From positions 1 through 14,805 of the forward strand of contig JAXFQS010000035.1 in assembly GCA_034178815.1 (NCBI GenBank): a stretch of DNA of 14,805 nucleotides, in the 5' to 3' direction. Shown piece after piece: positions 6,086 to 14,805 of this stretch (position 1 is the stretch's first letter; each line of letters opens with the position of its first letter). Below the pieces are notes generated by a model. It made no database searches, was not told the DNA's origin, and saw only the letters and a list, made by a program, of their open reading frames with translations. This stretch comes from JAXFQS01 sp034178815 (GTDB lineage: Bacteria > Verrucomicrobiota > Kiritimatiellia > RFP12 > DVOR01). The translations under genes and the position numbers were made by a program.

Positions 6086-6769
6086 ATGGCCAAACACGGA
6101 AAACGTTTTCAGAACGCCGCCAAGGAGGCTCCCAAGGGGGCCGTTTCCCTCGAAGAGGCGGTTGCGTTCATCAAGTCCCATCCTGGCGCGAAGTTTGACG
6201 AGACGGTCGATGTCAGTTTCCACCTCGGCGTGGATCTGACGAAGTCTGACCAGACCGTCCGCGGTACGCTGACGCTCCCGCACGGCACCGGCAAGAATGT
6301 CCGGGTGATTGTCTTTGCGGCGGGCACCCAGGCCGATGCGGCGAAGGCCGCCGGGGCCGACGAGGTGGGCTACGAGGATTTGATCGAGAAGGTCAAGGGC
6401 GGGTTCACCGACTTTGATGTGGCGATTGCCACGACCGACGCGATGAAGTTGGTGCGCACGGTCGCCCGCGTGCTCGGTCCTCGCGGGCTGATGCCGAATC
6501 CGAAGACCGGCACGGTCACCGACAATGTTGAGGCCGCCATCAAGGCCGCCAAGGGCGGCAAGGTCGACTTCCGCATGGATCGCACCGGCACTTGCTGCGT
6601 GATTGCGGGCAAGCGCAGTTTCGAGGCCTCCAAGCTCGTCGAGAACATCAACACCATCATCGACGCCGTCAAGCACGAGCGCCCTGCCGCCGCGAAAGGT
6701 GTCTTCCTTCGCGGGTGCACGGTAAGTTCCACTATGGGCGTTGGTATCCGAGTTATCGTCAAGGAGTAG
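6086..6769 (+). CDS. rplA: 50S ribosomal protein L1 (uL1)
   Basis: The protein has 227 residues. The ATG at 6086 is preceded by GAGGAGA at the rplK stop. L1 forms the mobile stalk near the E site and in many bacteria represses its own mRNA. Recognisable parts are KRFQNA at the N-terminus, TVDVSFHLGVDLTKSDQTVRGT, VIVFAAG, and the signature VLGPRGLMPNPKTGTVT (about residues 129-145). Near the end, VSSTMGVGIRV replaces the more usual 'sTMGPgi.ld'. rplJ starts 7 nt later, and its Shine-Dalgarno (AAGGAG, 6761-6766) lies within the last rplA codons. Confidence 0.98.
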   Translation: MAKHGKRFQNAAKEAPKGAVSLEEAVAFIKSHPGAKFDETVDVSFHLGVDLTKSDQTVRGTLTLPHGTGKNVRVIVFAAGTQADAAKAAGADEVGYEDLIEKVKGGFTDFDVAIATTDAMKLVRTVARVLGPRGLMPNPKTGTVTDNVEAAIKAAKGGKVDFRMDRTGTCCVIAGKRSFEASKLVENINTIIDAVKHERPAAAKGVFLRGCTVSSTMGVGIRVIVKE

Positions 6770-6776
6770 TCAACCA

Positions 6777-7298
6777 ATGAGCACGACTCATAAACGCCCA
6801 GAAAAGATTGCGATTTTCCGCGAAGCGGAGGAGCTGCTCAAGGGCCGGGAGTTCGCCTTCCTGGTGAACTTTGGCGGTCTGACGGTGACGCAGATCTCCG
6901 AGGTGCGCGCCGCGCTGGCGGCCAAGGACGCCCGGTTCGTCGTCATCAAGAACGCGATTCTCGGCAAGGTCGCCGCGGAGAATGGCTGGGAGGATGTCTC
7001 GGCGCTACTCTCCGGCCCGACGGCCGTGGTGGTCGGCGGCGCGGATGTCGCGGATGTCGCCAAGACGGTGGTCGACTTTGTCAAGAAGAACGACAAGGCC
7101 TCGGTCAAGGGCGGGCAGATGGACAAGAAGTTGCTCTCCGCCGAGGAGGTCGACAAGCTCTCCGGCCTGATTTCGCTCGCCGCCCAGCAGGCTCGCCTGC
7201 TCGGCACGCTCCAGGCCCCCGCCTCCAAACTCGCCCGCGTGCTGCAGGCGAAGATCGACAAGGAAAACGAGGGTGCCGCCGCGCCGGCGGCCGAGTAG
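6777..7298 (+). CDS. rplJ: 50S ribosomal protein L10 (uL10)
   Basis: The protein has 173 residues; E. coli L10 has 165. L10 anchors the L7/L12 dimers to the stalk base. The N-terminal RNA-binding domain shows FAFLVNFGGLTVTQISEVRAAL and FVVIKNAILGKVA (residues about 27-66), the usual 'v.dy.glt..e...LR' and 'v.KNtL...A' motifs. The C-terminal helix that binds L12 is RLLGTLQAPASKLARVLQAKI, and an Ala-rich tail follows. The ATG at 6777 is 10 nt after AAGGAG. The spacing to rplA is only 7 nt, so no long L10-binding leader precedes it, unlike the E. coli arrangement. Confidence 0.98.
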   Translation: MSTTHKRPEKIAIFREAEELLKGREFAFLVNFGGLTVTQISEVRAALAAKDARFVVIKNAILGKVAAENGWEDVSALLSGPTAVVVGGADVADVAKTVVDFVKKNDKASVKGGQMDKKLLSAEEVDKLSGLISLAAQQARLLGTLQAPASKLARVLQAKIDKENEGAAAPAAE

Positions 7299-7357
7299 CC
7301 CTCTGGTACCATCGAAAAAACCGTTTCTCAATGCGGTAAAAGGCTCCGGCCTCCCCT

Positions 7358-7373
7358 CCTTCAACGATGAAGG
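7358..7373 (+). other. Hairpin in the rplJ-rplL gap
   Basis: CCTTCA (7358-7363) pairs perfectly with TGAAGG (7368-7373) around an ACGA loop, within the 102-nt gap between the two stalk genes. No T tract follows, so this is not a terminator. L12 is needed in several copies per ribosome and L10 in one, so a structure here could favour rplL translation or mRNA stability. That role is inference. Confidence 0.35.
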
Positions 7374-7400
7374 CGGTTCGCCAAACAGAAAGACAAGACA

Positions 7401-7766
7401 ATGACCCAAGAAGAACTCGTTGAAGAGCTCAGCAAGATGACCGTCCTCCAGGTCGCCGACCTGGTCAAGGCCCTCGAAGAGAAGTGGGGCGTTTCCGCCG
7501 CCGCTCCCGTGGCCGTCGCCGCCGCTGGCGCGGGCGCCGCGCCTGCCGAGGAGAAGACCGAATTCGATGTGATTTTGGCCGCCGTCGGCGGAAACAAGAT
7601 CGCGGTCATCAAGGAAGTCCGCACCATCACCGGCCTTGGCCTCAAGGACGCGAAGGATTTGGTCGAGGGCGCCCCCAAGCCCGTCAAGACCGCGGTCTCC
7701 AAGGAAGACGCCGCCAAGATCAAGGAAGCCCTCGAAAAGGCGGGCGCCAAGGTCGAGGTCAAGTAG
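7401..7766 (+). CDS. rplL: 50S ribosomal protein L7/L12 (bL12)
   Basis: The protein has 121 residues, the family size. The N-terminal dimerisation helices (EELVEELSKMTVLQVADLVKALEEKWGV, residues 4-31) join an Ala/Gly/Val-rich hinge (about 32-50). The C-terminal factor-binding domain starts EKTEFDVILAAVGGNKIAVIKEVR and contains GLGLKDAKDLVEGAPKPVK. This domain recruits EF-Tu and EF-G to the ribosome. The start codon ATG at 7401 has only a weak purine tract upstream. The gene is followed by a 204-nt gap with strong RNA structure before rpoB. Confidence 0.98.
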   Translation: MTQEELVEELSKMTVLQVADLVKALEEKWGVSAAAPVAVAAAGAGAAPAEEKTEFDVILAAVGGNKIAVIKEVRTITGLGLKDAKDLVEGAPKPVKTAVSKEDAAKIKEALEKAGAKVEVK

Positions 7767-7780
7767 TTTCCGACCCATTC

Positions 7781-7817
7781 GACGCGGAATCGGCCTTTCG
7801 GGGCCGGTTCCGCCGTC
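7781..7817 (+). terminator. Strong hairpin after rplL (attenuator or RNase III-type site)
   Basis: The stem GCGGAATCGGCC (7784-7795) pairs with GGCCGGTTCCGC (7802-7813), with one G-U pair and a 6-nt loop. GAC/GTC (7781-7783/7815-7817) extends it past a bulged C. No T run follows, so full termination is unlikely. In E. coli the rplL-rpoB gap holds an attenuator and an RNase III site that lower rpoBC output. A similar role here is inference by position. Confidence 0.5.
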
Positions 7818-7839
7818 TTGCCTTCTCCGGAAGGCCACG

Positions 7840-7869
7840 GCCCGCACGAAGTCAAGACGCGGGCTTGAC
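7840..7869 (+). promoter_or_regulatory. Two competing hairpins in the rpoB leader
   Basis: GCCCGC (7840-7845) can pair with GCGGGC (7859-7864). Alternatively GTCAAG (7851-7856) can pair with CTTGAC (7864-7869). The two stems share C7864, and the second stem's left arm lies in the first one's loop, so they are probably alternatives. Just downstream the motif CGCTG occurs three times (7873, 7879, 7888). No -10 box at a proper distance from the TTGACC at 7865 was found, so I do not call a promoter here. Confidence 0.35.
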
Positions 7870-7970
7870 CGTCGCTGACGCTGCCTACGCTGCACGGTCT
7901 ACATTCACTTTCCAGCCGGTTTTGCGGCACGGTGTACCAAGAGCCGCCCCTTCGACAGGACTTGTCCCCC

Positions 7971-10900
7971 ATGACTGAAAAGACTTTCGGCAGCCTCAAG
8001 GCGGTTGCCCAGCCTCCGGATCTGATTGAGATCCAGACCCAATCGTTCAAGGAATTCATCCAGGCGGATGTGCCGCCGCAGAAGCGCAAGCCGATTGGGC
8101 TGGAGGGGATTTTCAGGGAGATATTCCCTATCGAGGGTCAGGAGGAGACGGACGAGCAGGGGCACTCGAAGGGCCCGAAGTACACGCTCGACTATGTCAA
8201 CTACACGCTGGGCAAGCCGAAGTGCGACTACCTGACGGCGCTGGCCAACGGCGAGTCCTACACGGCGCCGCTGGAGGCGACTTTCCGCCTGCGCGGGCTT
8301 GACGGCGACGGCGTCCGCGAAGAGAAGGTCTTCATGGGTGACTTGCCGCTGATGACGCAGGATGGCGCGTTCGTCATCAACGGCGCGGAACGAGTCATCG
8401 TCTCCCAGTTGCACCGCTCGCCGGGTCTCTGCTCGGAGCGGACGGTTCACCCCAACGGGCAGGATCTTTTCTCGGTGCGAATCATCCCCGACCGCGGGTC
8501 GTGGATTGAAATCCAGTTCGACGCGGCGGACATTATGTGGGTCTACCTCGACCGCCGCCGCCGCCGCCGCAAGTTCCTGGTGACGACCTTCCTGCGCGTG
8601 CTGGGCTACGGCACCGATGAGTCCATCGTCCGGCTCTTCTACACCATCAAGAATCTGCCGACGAACCGCCAGCTCAAGGAAGAGCAGTGCGAGTCGCTGG
8701 TCTTCAAGGACGATTTGATCGACATCGCCTCGTCGGCGGTCTTGGCTCGCCGCTACGAGCCGGTGACGCCGACGCTGGTGGCGACCGCGGCCGCCGCGGG
8801 TCTGCGCAGCATCGAGGTGATTGACACCTCCTTCGACGACGGCGTGTTGATTAAGACTCTCCGCGCTGACGAGTGCCACTCGGCGGAGGACGCGCTCAAG
8901 GACATCTACCACCGCTTGCGTCCGGGCGATCCCGCGTCGACGACCAACTCGCGCCAACTCATCCAGCGCTTCTTCTTCGACCCCCGCCGCTACGACTTGG
9001 GCAAGGTGGGCCGCTATAAAATCAACACGCGTCTGAACCTCAACGACCGTGTGCCGCTCGATCGCCGGGTGCTGTCGGATGACGGCATCGAGGTGGTCGA
9101 GGCGTTGCGGTTGCTGCTGAACATCCGCACCGACCGGGACAAGGTCGACGACATCGACCATCTCGGGAACCGCCGCGTGCGCACGGCGGGCGAACTGCTG
9201 GAGAATCAGTGCCGCCTGGGACTCTCGCGCACTGAGCGGCTGATTCGCGAGCGGATGGCGGTCTTCGACGATAAGCAGGGCGGGACGCTCACGCCCACGC
9301 GTCTGGTCAACTCCAAATCCCTTTCGGCGGTCATTCAGGACTTCTTCGGCCGTAGCCAGTTGAGCCAGTTTATGGATATGACGAACCCGCTCTCGGGGTT
9401 GGCGCACAAGCGGCGTCTCTCCGCGTTGGGGCCCGGCGGCTTGAGCCGCGAGCGGGCGGGGTTCGAGGTGCGCGACGTGCATCCGTCGCACTACGGGCGC
9501 ATCTGCCCGATCGAGACGCCTGAAGGCCCGAACATCGGCTTGATCTCCTCGCTGGGCATCTACGCGCGAATCAACGAGTTCGGCTTCATCGAGTCGCCCT
9601 ACCGCGTGGTGCGCGACGGGCGTGTGACCAACGAGGTGCACTACCTGCCGGCGGATCTGGAAGAGAACTACATCATCGCGCAGGCGAATGTGGCGCTCGA
9701 CCAGGAGGGCCGCTTCGTCGAGGAGACGGTCTCGGTGCGCTACAAGGGCGACTTCAAGATGATGCCTTCGGCGCAGGTCAACTATATGGATGTCTCGCCG
9801 GCGCAGGTGATTTCGATTGCGGCGGCGCTGATTCCCTTCTTGGAGCACGATGACGCGAACCGCGCGCTGATGGGCGCGAATATGATGCGCCAGGGGGTGC
9901 CGTTGCTCAAGACGGATCGTCCGCGCGTGGCGACGGGCTTTGAGGCGGTCGCGGCGAAAGATGCGTGCGTGACGGTGGTTTCGAAGGAGGACGGGATTGT
10001 GGCGTATGTCGATGCGACGCAGATCATCGTCTCGAAGAATGGCAAGGTTCCTGCGGCGTTCAATCGCCGGGGCGTTGTGGCGCCTGTCGATGATATCGAG
10101 GGGGCGCACCGCTACCGTCTGCAGAAGTTCCGCCGCTCGAACGCGGGAACCTGTGTGAACCAGCGGCCGATTGTGCGGGTTGGGCAGCAGGTGAAGGCGG
10201 GTCAGACGCTGGCGGACGGGCCGGCGACGGATCAGGGCTATCTGGCGCTCGGGAAGAATATGCTGGTGGCGTTCATGCCGTGGCGCGGGTACAACTTCGA
10301 GGACGCGATTGTGGCCTCGGAGCGGGTGGTGCGCGATGATGTGTTCACCTCGATACACATTAACGATTTCGAGTGCGTGGCGCGCGACACGAAGTTGGGG
10401 CCGGAGCAGATTACGCGCGACATTCCCAATGTCGGCGAGGATATGTTGAAGAATCTGACGGCCGACGGGGTGGTGCGCATCGGCGCGGAGGTGCGTCCGG
10501 GCGACATTCTCGTGGGCAAAATCACGCCTAAGAGCGAGACGGAGTTGGCTCCGGAGGAGCGTCTGTTGCGGGCGATCTTCGGTGACAAGGCGGCGGATGT
10601 GCGGGACACTTCGCTGACGGTTCCGTCCGGTGTCAAGGGCATCGTGATGGATGTGAAGGTCACCTCGTCTCAGGGTGGTGAGGCGCCTCTCCCGAAGGTG
10701 CGCGCGCCCAAGTCGCAGGATGATTTCGAGGGGGACGAGGAGGCGGATCTGGACTCGGAGGGGGGCGAGTTCGGGGCGACGCACGAGATTGATCTGCGCG
10801 ATCTGGAGGAGGAGCGCAAGCGCAAGCGGGCGCAGTTGGAGTCGGATTTGACGGCTGACCTGTCGGGTGTGCTGCTGGGCGAGAAGACGCCGCTGGCGGT

Positions 10901-12002
10901 CTACGATTCGAACACGGGGGATGTCATCATTCCGGCGAACCGCAAGATTACCAAGACGCTGCTCTCGCGTCTGGCGCAGTCGTACAACCACATTCAAATC
11001 GAGCAGAGTCCGGTTCAGGAGAAGATCGAGAAGATTATCGACAAGTTCCGGCCGAAGTTCGAGGAATTGGAGAATTCGGATGTGGCGGGGCTGACCGCGG
11101 GGCTCTCCGACTTTATCGACGAGGGGGTGGTCAAGGAGGTTCGGGTCTTCATCGCGGAGAAGAAGAATCTCTCGGTGGGTGACAAGCTCGCCGGCCGCCA
11201 CGGGAACAAGGGTATTGTGGCGAAGATCGTGCCGGACTGCGATATGCCGTTCCTGCCGGACGGGCGCCATGTGGACTTGGTGCTCAACCCGCTGGGCGTG
11301 CCGTCGCGCATGAACCTCGGGCAGCTTTTCGAGACGGTGCTGGGCATGGCTTGTCGGGAACTCGACATCTACGCCACGACGCCGATTTTCGATGGTTGCC
11401 GCGAGTCGGAAATCGATGATTTGCTGGCCAAGGCGCGCCGCCACCAGGAGACCAGTCCGAATCCCGGCGAGGTGCCGTGGATCAGCCCCGACGGCAAGTC
11501 GGTGGTCTACGATGGTCGTACGGGCGAGCCGTTCGACCAGCGCGTGGTGGTGGGCAACATTTATATGCTCAAGTTGCACCACTTGGTGACCGACAAGATT
11601 CACGCGCGTGCCACGGGGCCCTATTCGTTGGTGACCCAGCAGCCGCTTGGTGGTAAGGCCCAGTATGGTGGGCAACGTATGGGCGAGATGGAGGTGTGGG
11701 CACTAGAGGCCTACGGTGTTGCCTATGCGCTGCAGGAACTCCTTACTGTGAAGTCCGACGATGTTGCCGGGCGCACCCGCATCTACGAGTCGATTGTCAA
11801 GGGCCAGAACATTCTGGAGGCGAACACGCCGGAGTCCTTCTCCGTGCTGCTCAATGAGTTGCGCGGGCTCTGCCTCGATATGAACCTGCTCGGCGACGAG
11901 GTCATCCGCCGCCAGGAGGCCGAGGCCGCTGCCGCCCGCATCGCCGCGCAGGAGGCCGCCGACAAGGCCGCGCTCTCCGCCACCCTCACCGACCGCTTCT
12001 AA
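7971..12002 (+). CDS. rpoB: DNA-directed RNA polymerase subunit beta
   Basis: The protein has 1343 residues; E. coli beta has 1342. The ATG at 7971, 10 nt after AGGA (7957-7960), is preferred over an in-frame GTG at 7932 without a Shine-Dalgarno. Landmarks are the fork/rifampicin region FFGRSQLSQFMD...LAHKRRLSALGPGG (around residues 459-489, Q463 aligning with E. coli Q510), with the equivalents of Q513, D516, H526 and S531 kept. RDVHPSHYGRICPIETPEGPNIGLI follows. GDKLAGRHGNKGIVAK and the C-terminal GGKAQYGGQRMGEMEVWALEAYG, which joins beta-prime, are also present. At residues 195-200 there are six Arg, all encoded by CGC. An acidic then basic insert lies at about residues 919-955. After the conserved C-terminus there is a 30-residue Ala/Glu-rich extension. 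Codon choice is rich in GCG, GTG, CTG and ATT, unlike rpoC. Confidence 0.98.
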   Translation: MTEKTFGSLKAVAQPPDLIEIQTQSFKEFIQADVPPQKRKPIGLEGIFREIFPIEGQEETDEQGHSKGPKYTLDYVNYTLGKPKCDYLTALANGESYTAPLEATFRLRGLDGDGVREEKVFMGDLPLMTQDGAFVINGAERVIVSQLHRSPGLCSERTVHPNGQDLFSVRIIPDRGSWIEIQFDAADIMWVYLDRRRRRRKFLVTTFLRVLGYGTDESIVRLFYTIKNLPTNRQLKEEQCESLVFKDDLIDIASSAVLARRYEPVTPTLVATAAAAGLRSIEVIDTSFDDGVLIKTLRADECHSAEDALKDIYHRLRPGDPASTTNSRQLIQRFFFDPRRYDLGKVGRYKINTRLNLNDRVPLDRRVLSDDGIEVVEALRLLLNIRTDRDKVDDIDHLGNRRVRTAGELLENQCRLGLSRTERLIRERMAVFDDKQGGTLTPTRLVNSKSLSAVIQDFFGRSQLSQFMDMTNPLSGLAHKRRLSALGPGGLSRERAGFEVRDVHPSHYGRICPIETPEGPNIGLISSLGIYARINEFGFIESPYRVVRDGRVTNEVHYLPADLEENYIIAQANVALDQEGRFVEETVSVRYKGDFKMMPSAQVNYMDVSPAQVISIAAALIPFLEHDDANRALMGANMMRQGVPLLKTDRPRVATGFEAVAAKDACVTVVSKEDGIVAYVDATQIIVSKNGKVPAAFNRRGVVAPVDDIEGAHRYRLQKFRRSNAGTCVNQRPIVRVGQQVKAGQTLADGPATDQGYLALGKNMLVAFMPWRGYNFEDAIVASERVVRDDVFTSIHINDFECVARDTKLGPEQITRDIPNVGEDMLKNLTADGVVRIGAEVRPGDILVGKITPKSETELAPEERLLRAIFGDKAADVRDTSLTVPSGVKGIVMDVKVTSSQGGEAPLPKVRAPKSQDDFEGDEEADLDSEGGEFGATHEIDLRDLEEERKRKRAQLESDLTADLSGVLLGEKTPLAVYDSNTGDVIIPANRKITKTLLSRLAQSYNHIQIEQSPVQEKIEKIIDKFRPKFEELENSDVAGLTAGLSDFIDEGVVKEVRVFIAEKKNLSVGDKLAGRHGNKGIVAKIVPDCDMPFLPDGRHVDLVLNPLGVPSRMNLGQLFETVLGMACRELDIYATTPIFDGCRESEIDDLLAKARRHQETSPNPGEVPWISPDGKSVVYDGRTGEPFDQRVVVGNIYMLKLHHLVTDKIHARATGPYSLVTQQPLGGKAQYGGQRMGEMEVWALEAYGVAYALQELLTVKSDDVAGRTRIYESIVKGQNILEANTPESFSVLLNELRGLCLDMNLLGDEVIRRQEAEAAAARIAAQEAADKAALSATLTDRF

Positions 12003-12021
12003 ACCGAGGAGACTTTCATCG

Positions 12022-14805
<2,784 letters not shown>

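Noticed and set aside
7865..7893. TTGACC at 7865-7870 as an rpoB promoter
   Set aside because: The only candidates at suitable distance (TACGCT at 15 bp, CGCTGC at 17 bp) are poor -10 boxes.
7932..7970. GTG start for rpoB at 7932
   Set aside because: It has no Shine-Dalgarno and adds 13 residues unlike the family; the ATG at 7971 has AGGA at a good distance.
7905..11675. Very long open frame on the minus strand opposite rpoB (1256 codons)
   Set aside because: It is a mirror of rpoB codon choice, which lacks TTA, CTA and TCA in the relevant phase. The product is low-complexity Arg/Leu/His-rich with no family pattern.

Overview
This window is mostly a conserved bacterial information-processing locus. 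A short accessory envelope region lies in front of it. GC content is high (about 60% or a little more by eye). Gene density, Shine-Dalgarno sequences and sigma-70-type promoters are all bacterial. Three features point to the PVC group (Planctomycetes, Verrucomicrobia, Kiritimatiellae, Lentisphaerae, Chlamydiae): an unusual switch I in EF-Tu, a long basic stretch after the conserved Asp of the RNA polymerase beta protrusion, and the order tRNA-Thr, tuf, tRNA-Trp, secE, nusG, rplKAJL, rpoBC. A Verrucomicrobia or Kiritimatiellae relative is my best guess. It rests on remembered family features and no search was run.

Left part (1-2711): the C-terminal end of a protein with a Fis-type helix-turn-helix, probably a sigma-54-dependent activator. 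A good promoter (TTGCCG, 17 bp, TATAAT) overlaps an inverted repeat. Then come a secreted right-handed beta-helix protein and a CsgG-family envelope protein without a lipobox, closed by a clear intrinsic terminator at 2670-2711.

Middle part (2712-7970): a 325-base non-coding stretch carries an extended -10 promoter (TTGACC, 17 bp, TATTAT with an upstream TG and a GC-rich discriminator). It drives tRNA-Thr(GGT) and tuf, followed by rpmG, tRNA-Trp(CCA), secE, nusG, rplK, rplA, rplJ and rplL. Several gaps hold strong RNA hairpins. Two of these, after tuf and after rplL, have identical 10-nt arms.

Right part (7971-14805): rpoB complete (1343 aa), then rpoC running off the right edge with 928 codons present, including both zinc sites and the catalytic NADFDGD motif.

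Together the main block makes the translation factor EF-Tu, its partner tRNAs, the Sec translocon subunit SecE, the transcription factor NusG, the ribosomal L11/L1 stalk base and L10/L12 stalk, and the two large RNA polymerase subunits. I do not see an undescribed multigene system. The points most worth a second look are sequence-level: strong depletion of the tetranucleotide ACGT, the remodelled EF-Tu switch I, an L33 with three of four zinc cysteines, the repeated intergenic hairpin, and a sharp change of codon style between rpoB and rpoC.
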